Part shown: piece by piece, positions 1 to 10,608 of the stretch
Position numbering within the stretch: position 1 is the stretch's first letter
Layout: the number at the start of each line of letters is the position of its first letter
Origin: Rachicladosporium sp. CCFEE 5018
Lineage: Eukaryota; Ascomycota; Dothideomycetes; Cladosporiales; Cladosporiaceae
Length of the DNA stretch: 64,000 bases
Assembly (NCBI GenBank): GCA_002077045.2
Contig: KZ111168.1
Span: forward strand, 348,558-412,557
Direction of reading: 5' to 3'
The notes under the pieces: generated by a model
Database searches by the model: none
What the model was told of the DNA's origin: nothing
What the model saw: only the letters and a program-made list of their open reading frames with translations
Translations under genes and position numbers: made by a program

Positions 1-1813
1 GGTCAGAGCATCATCTCGTACCTGCAGAAGAAGGGCTACCCGGAGATCGCGCTGCAATTCGTGCAAGACCCGCAGACTCGGTTTGAGCTTGCCATCGAGT
101 GTGGCAACTTGGATGTCGCAGTAGAGATGGCCAAGCAGCTTGATCGACCTGCTCTCTGGCAACGTCTGGGTACTGAAGCGCTTGCTCATGGCAATCACCA
201 GATCGTCGAGATGACGTACCAGAAGGCGCGCAACTTCGACAAGCTCTCGTTCCTGTATGTCACGACTGGCGACCAGGATAAGCTTACTCGTATGGCCAAG
301 ATCGCAGAGCACAGAGGCGACATGACGAGCATGTTCCAGAACTCGCTGTACCTCGGTGATGTGCACAGTCGGATCCAGATGCTGCAAGATGTCGATCAGT
401 ACCCGATGGCATATCTCACTGCGAAAGCACATGGGCTCGATGAAGAGGCACAAGCGATTCTGCAGGCCAGCGGCATCAGTGAGGATCAGATCACGCTGCC
501 TACACTCGGCAAGCCAGTTGCACCCCCGAAAGCCCTCGTACCCAGCTACAAGACGAATTGGCCGACAGCGCCAAGTGGCGCTAGCTCTTTCGAGAAGGCA
601 CTGATGGCGGAAGGTGGTGACGATGCTATGGCAGTGGCGGATACCAACGGTTTCGGCGATGAGGACTTGCTAGCGGAAGAAGACGCACCTAAGGGTAACG
701 GCCACATCGAAGAAGACGAAGATGCTGCCGGTTGGGACATGGGCGATGACGCTGTGCCTGAAGCAGAAGAAGACTTCGTCAATGTGGAGGCAGCCGATGC
801 TGGCACAGGCAGCAGCGAGGCAGATCTCTGGGTTCGAAACTCACCTCTAGCAGCCGATCATGCCGCAGCAGGGAGCTTCGAAAGCGCCATGAACCTGCTC
901 AACCGCCAAATCGGCGCAGTGAACTTTGCACCTCTTGAAGAGCGTTTCCTTCAGATATATACCGCCAGCCGCACCTACCTCCCCGCCAATGCCGGCATGC
1001 CACCGCTCGTGAACCACGTCCGCCGCACCTTGACCGACACCGACTCTCGCAAACTCCTCCCGTTGATCCCTCGGGACATCGACTCCATCATCTCAACCGA
1101 GGTTGCTAATGGCAAGAACGCCATGAAGGCCAACAAACTCGAAGATGGCGTCGCGTCTTTCAAAAAAGCTCTCACCCTCCTCATGGTCAACGCCGGTAAC
1201 GCCTCGCAGCAGACTGAAGCCCAGACCGCGATCCACTCAGCAGCAGCCTACGTCCTCGCCATGAGCCTCGAGCTCGAGCGAAGAACACTTGTCGGTGGAG
1301 CAGCAGATATCTCAGGCCTTGACGATGACACCAAGAAGCGCGCACTCGAGCTTAGCGCCTACTTCACCGTTCCTGCAATGGATCCTCAGCATCAGACCCT
1401 GGCGTGGTTCTCAGCCATGAACTTTGCAAACAGGAACAAGCAGCTCGGCACCGTGCTTAGCTTCGCGAATAACCTAATCGAGCACGGTACCAACGCCAAG
1501 TTCAAAGAGACTGTCCGTCCCCTCTTTGATTCCATCCCTTCCCATGTCCTAGTCACTAACGTCATCACAGGCCCGCAAACTCAAGTCCGTCGCAGAACGC
1601 AGCCCCAACGACGCCGTCGCCATCGAATTCGACACGTTCGCCGAGTTCGAGATCTGCGCTGCGAGCTATACGCCCATTTACGCCGGCGAGGCGAGCGTGC
1701 AGTGTCCGTTTGATGGGAGCAAGTACCAGACGAAGTACAAAGGCGTTGTTTGTAAGATTTGCGAGGTCTGCGCTATTGGGGGTGGGGGCAGTGGGTTTAG
1801 GGTTGTGGTGTGA
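1..1813 (+). CDS. Coatomer subunit alpha, C-terminal part (5' end outside window)
   Basis: Alpha subunit of the COPI coat, which forms vesicles for Golgi-to-ER and intra-Golgi retrograde transport. The frame is open from base 1. It begins in the helical solenoid (YLQKKGYPEIALQFVQD, then KQLDRPALWQRLGTEAL) and runs through an acidic linker (residues about 210-260) into the coatomer alpha C-terminal domain that binds epsilon-COP. The model is 1-1512 joined to 1571-1813: a 58-bp GTCCGT...ACAG intron with ACTAAC branch site restores the family ending (FAEFEICAASYTPIYAG, then CPFDGSKYQTKYKG with a CxxC pair, KICEVC). Without that intron the frame diverges into arginine-rich nonsense. The N-terminal WD40 propeller lies upstream of the window. 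Identification is secure from the C-terminal motifs. Confidence 0.95.
1513..1570 (+). other. Intron in coatomer alpha gene
   Basis: 58-bp intron, 5' GTCCGT (non-canonical at +3/+4), branch ACTAAC at 1555-1560, 3' ACAG. It is phase 0 and joins ...KFKET to ARKLKS..., as the family requires. Confidence 0.8.
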
Positions 1814-2093
1814 AAGCGCCAGGGAGGAATTGGCGTGGGGATATCTGAGTTGGCGTAATGATTATAGGAAGGTCGCGCCTCGAGCTAGTGCGCGCGAGGT
1901 AGATCAAAATGAAAGTTTTCTAGACTTGTGCGTATGATTGACGTATCGTTTCAATCCTCTTCGATCTTGAATCACAACCCGACGCTCTACGCTTCGCTGT
2001 TCGGAAGGCTCCAGAGTCGTGGCTACTGCTTGTGCTTTGTACTACTGTTCTTTATCTGGCAATCCCCAAGGTAGTGAGAGATGGACCAATGCT

Positions 2094-3383
2094 TCACGCA
2101 TCCAGATCCATCCTATACACAACTCCATCGACCGCGTCAGCTCGTCCCTCGCACAGCCCCCTCCAGCCCCCTTCAAACCCTTCTTCCCCGCCAGCACCCT
2201 TACCAATCTTCAACTTCAGCCCCTTCGCAAATCCCCTTACCTCGAAACCTCTCCACGCTTCGTCAAGTTCGTCGAACACCGCTTTTGCACCGTCCCTCTC
2301 GATCAGTACGTCCCGCACGGCGGAAGTGTTCATCTGCACGCGCTCAGGGATTCGGGCGATTTTGGCGAACGCAGCAAGTTCGGAGGGCGATTGCATGGCG
2401 GTCGCTGTGCCGCCTATGCCGATGATTTTGAGGCTAGCTTGAGAGAGGGAAGATTTGAGAGCGGTCATGAGACTGTCTAGGGAGCCGGCGCGGCCGCCGA
2501 AGTCGACGATCACCATGCGCGAGGGGTGGAGGTCGCGGATCCATTTGGTTGTCTCGTCGCTCGTGGCGTCGGCGTACGCTACTGCTCTCGATGGCAGCTT
2601 CCCACTCGTAAGCCACTCAGCGTCCGGCTTACTACTCACAGCCAGAAAGCCCAGCGGTCCAGTACCAGGCTCACGCGAATGGAACAGCGTATCTGTGAAT
2701 GCTCGCGCTGTCTTGCCTGAAGCCGAGAGACTGATGACCACAGCCTTGCTCAGATCCGCGTCCTCCTTCGTCCACTCGGCCCCAGGCGCGCCGAACGGAT
2801 GAACAGGCTGGGGTCCTAGAACGTACTTGCTCGTCCAGTACCCACAAGCAAACAACGGGAGGAAGACAGTCTGCCATGCTACTTTCTCGAGGTCATTGGA
2901 GCTGAGCGCAGAAATCTTACCATGTAGATTGGCGACTTGGTAGCGGTGGTAGTAGCTCATCATCCCTGCCCTACTCTTAGTGACGTCTCTCCAGTGCCCT
3001 TCGGGCTCGTCGGGCACGAGCTTGAAGTCTACGGCCATGGAGTTTGAAGGCCAGAAACCCCAGAGCTGCGTTCCTAGTTCTAGGCCGGGGACGCGGCTTG
3101 CGAGGACCTCGCCGTAGCCCCATGTTGGGACTATGCCGTATTGCGAGGCGTCGTTGTAAGGTGGCGGTAGGCTGCTTGGGACTTGGTACCCTGACCACCA
3201 ATCCCAGGAGGAGCCAAGACGGGCGTAGGCGAGGTTGTTAGATGTGAGGGAGACGAGGGAGGCGCGAGCTTTGACATGGCCTTCTGCTAAAGGATGGACT
3301 GGGGAGGGAGGCGTGTAAGGAACGCTGTGGTGGAGGGTGTTATTTGATTTGTTGACTACGTGAATCGAAAGCAGGGAGGACAT
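2094..3383 (-). CDS. DUF2855 family protein
   Basis: Single-exon gene of 429 residues. It matches the fungal/bacterial DUF2855 family by the WGYGEVLASRVPGLELGTQLWGFWP core (residues about 88-110), the conserved HRY-type segment after it, and a later Rossmann-like stretch with AVVISLSASGKTA (about 210-222). The family is related in layout to medium-chain dehydrogenase/reductases, but its reaction is not established and I assign none. Start is the ATG at 3383. It points away from the kinesin-like gene across a 789-bp spacer, and its 3' end converges on the coatomer gene. Confidence 0.85.
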   Translation of the reverse strand: MSSLLSIHVVNKSNNTLHHSVPYTPPSPVHPLAEGHVKARASLVSLTSNNLAYARLGSSWDWWSGYQVPSSLPPPYNDASQYGIVPTWGYGEVLASRVPGLELGTQLWGFWPSNSMAVDFKLVPDEPEGHWRDVTKSRAGMMSYYHRYQVANLHGKISALSSNDLEKVAWQTVFLPLFACGYWTSKYVLGPQPVHPFGAPGAEWTKEDADLSKAVVISLSASGKTARAFTDTLFHSREPGTGPLGFLAVSSKPDAEWLTSGKLPSRAVAYADATSDETTKWIRDLHPSRMVIVDFGGRAGSLDSLMTALKSSLSQASLKIIGIGGTATAMQSPSELAAFAKIARIPERVQMNTSAVRDVLIERDGAKAVFDELDEAWRGFEVRGFAKGLKLKIGKGAGGEEGFEGGWRGLCEGRADAVDGVVYRMDLDA

Positions 3384-4172
3384 GATGAGAAGAAAGTAAG
3401 GTATCTTAATGACCCGAGTGTGGAGGAAGGAAGTCGTACTACCAATTCGATGTGCAACAGACCACGTCTTGTACCTTCAGGCACCTCACTCTACAAATGG
3501 CAGCGGCAGTTCAGGCTGCGGCGGCCGTGCAGCAGGAAGCTCCCACACTGCGTCTTGCCCATACGAATGCGACACCGTCGTCGGAGGGGGCTCCAGGTCT
3601 GCGGCCGGTAAGTGTAAGCAATGGTGCCATCTCTTACGCACGTAAGACGGCTTGCAGGAGCTTGCAGTACTGCAGCACTCCTGAGTCAAGATGTTGGAGA
3701 GACGCGGTGCTCCATCGGGATGCTACCATGGCCGATTTGCAATCAAGTAGATGGCTGTGCGATGCTTCAAGCACGGTATCGCTGCCTCATTGCGGTGAAT
3801 GATGGTCCAGCGTCCTGATCGAGCACGATCGAGCCACGTGAGGATGGCGTACGCTGTCTGCTTCGGCTCGCAACGTCGGCTTGAGCGCTTCGAGAGCTCG
3901 CGAACAACGCACACGCAGAGTATTGCTTTAGTTGACCACGGCGAGCGCTGGACGAGGGCATGTAGGTCTCAACAAGGTTGGGTAAAGATTGGGTGAATGG
4001 TGATGTCGAAGTGCGAGTAGCTGGCGGCCGTTGCCTAGCAACGGCTTGCTTCCAGCGTCAAGCGATTCAGTATGAGGTAGCAGAAGACACCAAAGTACCA
4101 TTGGGCAGTATGTGTACTAATCACAGCAGCACGAAAAGGGATCAGCGATAGTCCTGGAATCATTTCGGCACG
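3384..4172. promoter_or_regulatory. Divergent intergenic region (DUF2855 / kinesin)
   Basis: 789 bp between two divergent start codons, so it should hold both promoters. Open frames here are short and lack family resemblance. I see no clear motif. Confidence 0.4.
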
Positions 4173-6431
4173 ATGAGCATCCGCGTCGTCGCCCGCATCC
4201 GTCCCCTCCTCAAGGCCGAGATCGAAAAGGACATCATCGTCCACGCCGAGAAGACCGCCTCCGCTACAGACAAGGACACCGCAACGATCGTCCGCCTCCC
4301 CAACCCAAAGAATCACGGCGAGAACTTCTCGTTCAACTTCAATAGCGTCTACGATCAGTCTGCCACTCAGGCGCACATCTTCGACAATGAGGTGTCTTCA
4401 ACGGTCAAGCATCTCTTCAAGGGGTTTGATGTCACCATCTTCGCGTATGGCGTTACGGGTACTGGCAAGACTCACACGATGCGCGGAGGGAAGAGTCTGG
4501 CTGAGCGCGGTGTGATCCCGAGATTGCTGTCGGGCATCTACAGGCGCGCGAGGAAGGCCGAGAAGGACAGTTCAGGAGAGTCCACAGTGGAAGTGTCGAT
4601 GAGCTACTTCGAGATCTACAATGACAAGGTGTTCGATCTGTTCGAGCCACCGGAGAAGAGAACACCTGCTGGGCTTCCAATACGGGACAATCAGCAAGGG
4701 AAGGCGGTAGTTGTGGGGCTTACAGAGCGGCCGTGTACGTCTCTTAAGGAATTCGAGGGATTGTACGATCATGCCAACATCAACCGCTCGACGTCGGCGA
4801 CGAAGCTGAATGCACATTCTTCTCGGTCGCACGCCATCCTGTGCGTCAAAGTTAGCCAGACGACCGGTGATCAAACACGTGTCAGCACAGTGAGTGCAAT
4901 CGATCTGGCTGGTTCCGAAGACAATCGCCGGACAGACAACAACAAGGAACGTCTTGTAGAGTCTGCGGCAATCAATAAATCACTCTTCGTCCTTGCGCAA
5001 TGCGTCGAAGCCATCAGCAAAGTCCAGGCGCGCATACCATATCGAGAGAGCAAAATGACGCGCATCCTCTCGCTGGGCCAGAACAAGGCGCACACAGTCA
5101 TGGTGCTGAACATCGCACCTGTGAAGAGCTACCATCTGGATACTCTGAGCTCTCTTAACTTCGCCAACCGCACCAAGAAGATCGAGACAAACGAGATTGA
5201 GAACCAGCCTTTCTATCGCGATATACCTGGGAAGAGCAAGCTCGACGGGCCTGCGATGACATCTATAGCTCCTACCTCAGCATTGAACCGACAGCCACTA
5301 CGTCCCAAGATCCTATCCGATAACGCCAACATCAAGGATGCCACCGTTCCTATTGCCAAACCTACGAAACAATTCTCGGTGTACTCCGATAAGCCCGTGC
5401 GGCCGTCCAACCAAGCCAACACAAGTCATCCTCGGACTACCACCCGTCCCTCGATTCGCTCACCTAAGCGACCCAGCACCGATGCCCTGCCTACCCTAGC
5501 CCGTCCGGCCAAGATCCCACGCACCACTGCAACCCTGAAACCGACACCAGGCATGTCAGCCCTCGACATCGAAGCCCTCATCGAGCGCAAAGTCACCGAA
5601 GCGCTCGCCGAGCGCGCAGACAACACCTCGATCTCCAACCCCGAGCCAATGTCAGACGAAGTTCAAAAGCGGCTCGAGGCGCTTGAGAAGCGTGTGGAAG
5701 GGCAGGAAACTGAGCAGTCCGAGGGACTGCAGTATCTGCTCATGGCCAAGCAGCATCAGGTCCGCGGAGAGGAGGCGAGTGCGTTGAAGATGTATATGTT
5801 AGCACAGCCTTACTTTCAGGGGAACGAGAAGCTGGAGAGGAAGATCGTGGGATTGAGGCACACAATCGAGGGGAGAAAGAAGGAGGAGTTTGAGACACGC
5901 CGGAGTCCTGCCAAAGCTGTGACGACGCGGACAAGAGACTCGCCCAAGAAGCCAGCAGCCGCAGCAGCAGCCAAAGATTTCGACGCCGACTCCTCATACC
6001 ACGCTGCGCCCTCCCTCCACGCAGCTTCCGACTCCGACTCCGATTCCGACACCCCGGTTCCCCGCCGCCCTTTGACGAGAATCCGACGCCGTCCTCACGG
6101 GCCCACACGCTCCATCACAGCACCCTCACCCGCCACACACACTCTCTTCGACACCGAAGATCCTCTGATCCGCGATCTGTGTTTACCGACGCCTCGTACG
6201 ACGAGATTACTGGAGATCATCAATACGCGCGATGTAGCGCAGATCCGGCTGTTGAAGGGTGTTGGAGCGAAGCGGGCTGAGGCTATTGTGGGTGCACTGT
6301 GCGATATGGAGATTGGGGAGGAGGATGCTGGGAGGGGAGTGGTGAGTTTGGTGGAATTGGCACGGTTGAGGGGCGTTGGGGCGAAGTTGGTACAGGGTAT
6401 GAGAGGGGGATGCGTGGAGGGAGTTTCGTAG
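4173..6431 (+). CDS. Kinesin-10/Kid-like motor protein with C-terminal helix-hairpin-helix
   Basis: Plus-end-type kinesin of 752 residues in one exon. The N-terminal motor domain (about 1-335) begins SIRVVARIRPLL. It has a P-loop GVTGTGKT (about 93-100), switch I NAHSSRSHAI, switch II DLAGSE and the terminal LNFANRTKKIE element. A basic, proline-rich middle is followed by a short coiled coil (EVQKRLEALEKRVEGQE, about 495-515) and a C-terminal helix-hairpin-helix (IRLLKGVGAKRAEAIVGAL, about 690-708). Motor plus DNA-binding HhH is the layout of kinesin-10 (KIF22/Kid), which pushes chromosome arms in mitosis. The first P-loop residue after G is V where most kinesins have Q. A nuclear/spindle role is inferred from the family. 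Confidence 0.9.
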   Translation: MSIRVVARIRPLLKAEIEKDIIVHAEKTASATDKDTATIVRLPNPKNHGENFSFNFNSVYDQSATQAHIFDNEVSSTVKHLFKGFDVTIFAYGVTGTGKTHTMRGGKSLAERGVIPRLLSGIYRRARKAEKDSSGESTVEVSMSYFEIYNDKVFDLFEPPEKRTPAGLPIRDNQQGKAVVVGLTERPCTSLKEFEGLYDHANINRSTSATKLNAHSSRSHAILCVKVSQTTGDQTRVSTVSAIDLAGSEDNRRTDNNKERLVESAAINKSLFVLAQCVEAISKVQARIPYRESKMTRILSLGQNKAHTVMVLNIAPVKSYHLDTLSSLNFANRTKKIETNEIENQPFYRDIPGKSKLDGPAMTSIAPTSALNRQPLRPKILSDNANIKDATVPIAKPTKQFSVYSDKPVRPSNQANTSHPRTTTRPSIRSPKRPSTDALPTLARPAKIPRTTATLKPTPGMSALDIEALIERKVTEALAERADNTSISNPEPMSDEVQKRLEALEKRVEGQETEQSEGLQYLLMAKQHQVRGEEASALKMYMLAQPYFQGNEKLERKIVGLRHTIEGRKKEEFETRRSPAKAVTTRTRDSPKKPAAAAAAKDFDADSSYHAAPSLHAASDSDSDSDTPVPRRPLTRIRRRPHGPTRSITAPSPATHTLFDTEDPLIRDLCLPTPRTTRLLEIINTRDVAQIRLLKGVGAKRAEAIVGALCDMEIGEEDAGRGVVSLVELARLRGVGAKLVQGMRGGCVEGVS

Positions 6432-6538
6432 TATTACGGGCGTGGGACGGGATGGGATGGGATCATTAGCAAGGTGTCTGGCGCAACCCATGATGAGGAA
6501 ACTTCGGCCTTCACGCCGTGCACCTACAAATTTGCCTC

Positions 6539-7345
6539 TCACTGGCCCGGTAGATCGTCCTCCACCCAGATCCCCCACCACAGCCCCTTCTTCCCTTGAC
6601 ACCACGTTTCTAATACCTCCCTCACATCCTCGGCCCTACCACCCCACTCCAACTCAATACTCATATCCTCCACCCCTCCAGATCGCGCCTCGCCAATCGT
6701 AAACACCCTTCTCGTCCCCATCATACTCACAACTTGCATCTCCCTCCAACTCTCCCTTCCCCCCTCGTAACTCCCGACCTCCACCTCAGCCACGTACCCC
6801 TTGCCGCTCTGCGTAAAAACATACTGACTCGGTTCTCCAGCCAAATTCCCCAGAGGCCGCCGGAACGACAAAGTCTGTAGCCACATCGCCGTGCGGTTCA
6901 TGATCGTAAAGTCTGCACTCGGATGTTCGAATCGCTCTCGCAGGGCAACGGAAGGGGCATGGTGCACTTGAGGCAGCACGAGCGGGTTCACCCAGACTCC
7001 GCCTTCAACGAGCCGCGCCAAGATCTCTGTAGCTGTGGCTGCTACGGGGAAGGCGAGTGCGGGAGAGATGGCGTGGGTGGGGTACGAGACGCGGAGGAGT
7101 CGGGGTTTGAAGCTGGAGGTGTGACTCGTGAGTGGGGGCAAGAAGAGAGCAGCGCGGAAAAGCGGAGAGGTGTGGATGGTGCGTTGCCAGTGTGCAGAGA
7201 CGCGTTGCAGGCGTAGAAGATCACGGGTTGGGATGTGGAGGAGGATTGCTTCGAGGACCTCTGTGATGCCGAGAGCCTGGGAGGCGGCCGGGTGTGATGA
7301 GAGCTCTCCCGTGGCCGTAGTCTTGGTAGCAGAGGAGTGCATCAT
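6539..7345 (-). CDS. F-box protein
   Basis: Single-exon protein of 268 residues. The F-box lies at about residues 24-65 (ALGITEVLEAILLHIPTRDL, then RLQRVSAHWQRTI). The rest is a beta-rich region of unknown fold. By family, an F-box docks the protein to Skp1 in an SCF ubiquitin ligase, and the C-terminal part would choose the substrate, which is unknown. It is convergent with the kinesin gene. The form 'xxITEVLEAILL..P...LL..QRVS..W...I' recurs in the F-box group at 12.7-15.7 kb. Confidence 0.8.
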   Translation of the reverse strand: MMHSSATKTTATGELSSHPAASQALGITEVLEAILLHIPTRDLLRLQRVSAHWQRTIHTSPLFRAALFLPPLTSHTSSFKPRLLRVSYPTHAISPALAFPVAATATEILARLVEGGVWVNPLVLPQVHHAPSVALRERFEHPSADFTIMNRTAMWLQTLSFRRPLGNLAGEPSQYVFTQSGKGYVAEVEVGSYEGGRESWREMQVVSMMGTRRVFTIGEARSGGVEDMSIELEWGGRAEDVREVLETWCQGKKGLWWGIWVEDDLPGQ

Positions 7346-7881
7346 TGTTTTGCTGCTTGAACGTATGGAGACACTGCTATTGCTGTGGCACGGGAACTGT
7401 GGAAAGACGCAGTATGAAGGTAATGCGATAGAGCTCTAGCACTTACTACTGGTTTCTCGCCATTCTTGTGGTCGGGATAATGGGACATGCACGTCCGCAG
7501 CACGAGCTGTGCCGCAGATCGACATTTGACAGCTTGGGATCGATGCGCGAAGGACTCGTTCGATATGTTACACACCCTATCTAGTGCCAGCCTCTCTGCC
7601 ACTGCGAGAGTCGCAGCAGCCAAGACACCAGAACGTCTGAGTTACATCTGGTAAGGACCGTAGTATTGCGGAGAAAACAAGAAAGATCAAATAAAAGCAT
7701 TGCACTGAGGTGCGAGCGCTGTGCGTTCAGTGCGCCACCGCCTGTACAAGTGAGCGTGCAGCCCAGTCCGTCTATTCGCTGCCTGCGATCCGAATCCGCC
7801 TTTTCATGAGTCGTTGTCGTCCTGTCTTGCGCCCGAGATCCTACCCGCTAGTGAAAGTGGAAGGACTTATTAGTGAGCCCT
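7346..7881. other. Intergenic stretch, nothing recognised
   Basis: 536 bp upstream of the F-box gene and downstream of the zinc-finger gene. It holds short unconvincing frames only; it probably carries the F-box promoter and the 3' UTR of the zinc-finger gene. Confidence 0.4.
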
Positions 7882-9921
7882 TCACATCCCTTCAAAGCCG
7901 ACATAGTTTGGCTGCTCGAGGTACTGCATCACTCCGCCCAGCCCACCCATCAGCTCGAAGTCCTGCATGGGCGCGCAATCGCTTGGCGGCGAAAGCGCGT
8001 CGAGCGGGCTACTGTAGTCATAGGGAGGCGACGAAGGCGGCGTATCAGCACGCCAAGAGCCTCCAGTACCGGACGAGAAGTCGAACTCCGTGTTGCCCAG
8101 GGCGTCAACAGCGACCGGATCGACGAACTCGTTGAAGTTGATGTCTTCGTACATGTCGGATTGGGTGTCCGGCGGTGTGACGGGGAAGCTGCGATCGCTC
8201 GCGCCCGAGTCGGAGCTGGCGCTGAGGTATTGCTCATCTGCAGCGGCGAGGAATTGGTCGATGGCAGTAGCAGTGTACTCAGGGCTTGCGTGGTGGTAGG
8301 ATAAGATGTTATTGCCCGCGCCGATGGTAGTGTTGTCGTCACTCATGTAATGAGTGTCCATGTGGCGAGCACGAGTAGCTTTCTCGGCACGGGTCTCCAT
8401 GTCTGGACGCTCCTTCCTAGGGCGGCCGCGAGGCTTCCTGTCCTCCTCGTTTTTCTCGAAACCGGGGAGTACGCCTTCGCACATACCGCGCTGGCGGTGG
8501 CGAGTGAGGGCGTCCTGGCGGGCAAAGCTCATGTTGCAAGGACAGACGTGCGCCTTGACGCCAGAGTGAATCTTGGCGTGGCGCTTAAGGTCGTGCTGGC
8601 GTACAAAACACTTGCCACAGTCGTTGCACTTGAATTGGCGATCGCCGAGATGGGTCTGTACGTGAGCGCGGATGTTCTCCTTGCGACCGAAGTCTTTGCC
8701 ACATCCAGGGTAGAGACATGTCCACCTTGAATTGGCTGGATTCTGCTCAGACATGTATTGAGTGACTTCCTCGGAGCTAATACCAGTATCCTCGATGCTC
8801 GCGTTGATGCCACCAAGACTGGCAAGAGCTGCAGCACGGGGTGACAGGGCTTGTGGTTGGTAGAGGAACTGATTGTCTTGTTCGTCGGCACCACCAGTCG
8901 TGTCAAGGATGGTGCTGCCATCGCGAATGAACGGCGCATTGACATCGAAGGCAGTGCCGATGAGATCCGGCTCCTCTGCGAGAGTGGGCATGTGGGGCGT
9001 GTTGTATGCGGGAGGTGAATGCGCATCAGCGACGGAAGAAGAGTAGGCTGAGGAGGCATAGCTCTGCGCACCGCCGAAGCTGGCCAGGTTGTCGTGCGTG
9101 AACGCCTCGAAATGAACCTGCTCGGCTGGCGCAACTGCCATGAGATCCCCAGCATGGATGTCGAACGATCCAGACATCGGCGCGGTGTCAAGCTGGAAGC
9201 TTTGAGAACGCTCGTGCTTGCCATTGATCAGCACTGGGCTGGACCACGGCCGAGCGTGATGCTGCGGGGTGTTTGGCACTGTGTGAGGGTGAGGGTGAGG
9301 GTTTGGAGTGTGGGAAGGAGGTATGCCGTGCATAGCCATTGCGATATGCTGCTGCTGCTGATTCATTGGCATGTTTGACATTATGGTGGGAGGGAAGTCG
9401 GTAGCTGGTGATGTGGAGATGGTGATATTCGGTGCGGACCCGCCGTACGTCGTTGCGAACCACTGAATGTGCTTCTGTAGTTCTGCCTTTGCGTCTTCTG
9501 CTCGTTCGAAGGCGATTTGCTGAGGGTCGACGTTGACGGGCCTGCCGTGGAGTTGTTGTTGGAGGTGCGTTTGAAAGTCTGCTGCTGGCAAGCCTGGCTG
9601 ACCAGGCAAGTGCTGCTGCGTTTCTTGCTTGTAATGCTGTAGATCCTGTGGCGGATAGTTTTGTCCTGTGTTAGTATTTTGTGCCGTACTTGCTTGTAGG
9701 TGAAGTTGTTCCTGCGGGTGGAGTGGTCTGAATCCAGTCGGCGTGCTACGTGCGTTGGGTCGCTGGTCAAGACTCTGGCCACGACGGTGCGCGCGTTGAG
9801 GGCTGCAGAGTCGTTGATGTGCAGAAAGTGGTGTTGCAAGTATGGGAACCTCGAGTGATTGTTGTCGTTGGTGTTGTTGGCGTCTCTGTTGGAGGTTCGA
9901 GGTTGGGTTAGTGGACAGCAT
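7882..9921 (-). CDS. C2H2 transcription factor of the Swi5/Ace2 type
   Basis: Protein of 679 residues from the ATG at 9921. The frame stays open upstream to 10131, but those extra 70 residues look non-coding. The long Q/P/H-rich N-terminal region is probably an activation domain (QRRQQHQRQQS, MNQQQQHIAMAM). Three tandem zinc fingers lie near residues 397-480: CLYPGCGKDFGRKENIRAHVQTH, then CNDCGKCFVRQHDLKRHAKIH, then a short CPCNMSFARQDALTRH finger ending in C. This three-finger arrangement with the atypical last finger is characteristic of Swi5/Ace2 orthologues, which in yeast drive late-mitosis/G1 and septation genes. A basic region follows (KPRGRPRKERP, AT-hook-like). The 5' part is repeated across the assembly gap. 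Confidence 0.88.
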   Translation of the reverse strand: MLSTNPTSNLQQRRQQHQRQQSLEVPILATPLSAHQRLCSPQRAHRRGQSLDQRPNARSTPTGFRPLHPQEQLHLQASTAQNTNTGQNYPPQDLQHYKQETQQHLPGQPGLPAADFQTHLQQQLHGRPVNVDPQQIAFERAEDAKAELQKHIQWFATTYGGSAPNITISTSPATDFPPTIMSNMPMNQQQQHIAMAMHGIPPSHTPNPHPHPHTVPNTPQHHARPWSSPVLINGKHERSQSFQLDTAPMSGSFDIHAGDLMAVAPAEQVHFEAFTHDNLASFGGAQSYASSAYSSSVADAHSPPAYNTPHMPTLAEEPDLIGTAFDVNAPFIRDGSTILDTTGGADEQDNQFLYQPQALSPRAAALASLGGINASIEDTGISSEEVTQYMSEQNPANSRWTCLYPGCGKDFGRKENIRAHVQTHLGDRQFKCNDCGKCFVRQHDLKRHAKIHSGVKAHVCPCNMSFARQDALTRHRQRGMCEGVLPGFEKNEEDRKPRGRPRKERPDMETRAEKATRARHMDTHYMSDDNTTIGAGNNILSYHHASPEYTATAIDQFLAAADEQYLSASSDSGASDRSFPVTPPDTQSDMYEDINFNEFVDPVAVDALGNTEFDFSSGTGGSWRADTPPSSPPYDYSSPLDALSPPSDCAPMQDFELMGGLGGVMQYLEQPNYVGFEGM

Positions 9922-10508
9922 TTTCGAAGTGAAGTCGAGTATCAGCTTCGTGTGGGCAAGATTGAGTCCGTTTAGTTCTTGGCGTATGTAATGAGGTTCT
10001 CCAATCCAATGGGACCTCGTTATTCCGGATCTGAAACACATTAGAAACGAATTCGTCTGTATTCCGGTGGCGTGTGGAGGGTGCGATGGAGACTTGACTG
10101 TCCGCCACCACAGCGTCTTCGTGGTATTCACTCACCTCACGCAGTGCAAGCCGCAGCCGCCAGGCGCGGTGTATCTCTTATGCTACTACCAGTCGCAGTG
10201 TGCTTCTTTGATATGAGGGTTGTCCAGGCGGCCCGCGGGCCTGAGGGGAGTTGGCTGCGGGTACGTTCGACCTGCGAAAGCCGCCTGGAGTGTGGGAGAT
10301 ATGTACAATTGTACGAGGGTCTTTTGCGTGTGCGCTAGAGAGTTGAGAGGTTGTCTGGTGAAAGTGGTATATAGCAATGTAGTAAGCGTTGGCGCAAAGA
10401 CGAAGTGAGGTCAATCGCACCTTCTCGGTAAACACTGCGTGGGTCGCTGTTGCCATGCACGACGCCAGAAAGCCGGTTTCTCCGGGCCGATCATCGCCGA
10501 GGAACCTG
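9385..10508. repeat. Left copy of a 1,124-bp direct duplication flanking the assembly gap
   Basis: Bases 9385-10508 align without indels to 10609-11732 (offset 1,224). I count 7 mismatches, all between 9725 and 10078: 9725 G/A, 9912 T/C, 9925 C/T, 9943 C/A, 9971 T/G, 10064 C/T and 10078 G/A, about 99.4% identity. The copy covers the N-terminal coding part and 5' flank of the zinc-finger gene. The left copy stops exactly at the run of Ns. Confidence 0.95.
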
Positions 10509-10608
10509 NNNNNNNNNNNNNNNNNNNNNNNNNNNNNNNNNNNNNNNNNNNNNNNNNNNNNNNNNNNNNNNNNNNNNNNNNNNNNNNNNNNNNNNNNNNN
10601 NNNNNNNN
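10509..10608. other. Assembly gap (100 N)
   Basis: Exactly 100 Ns, a conventional placeholder for a scaffold gap of unknown size. It lies between the two copies of the 1,124-bp duplication. Confidence 0.99.

Noticed and set aside
2019..2480. Plus-strand frames across the DUF2855 gene
   Set aside because: Antisense shadows of the minus-strand gene in GC-rich coding DNA.
9922..10131. A longer N-terminus for the zinc-finger factor (70 extra residues)
   Set aside because: The extra residues have no family resemblance and the MLSTNPTSN start fits a Swi5/Ace2-like protein; probably 5' UTR or intron.
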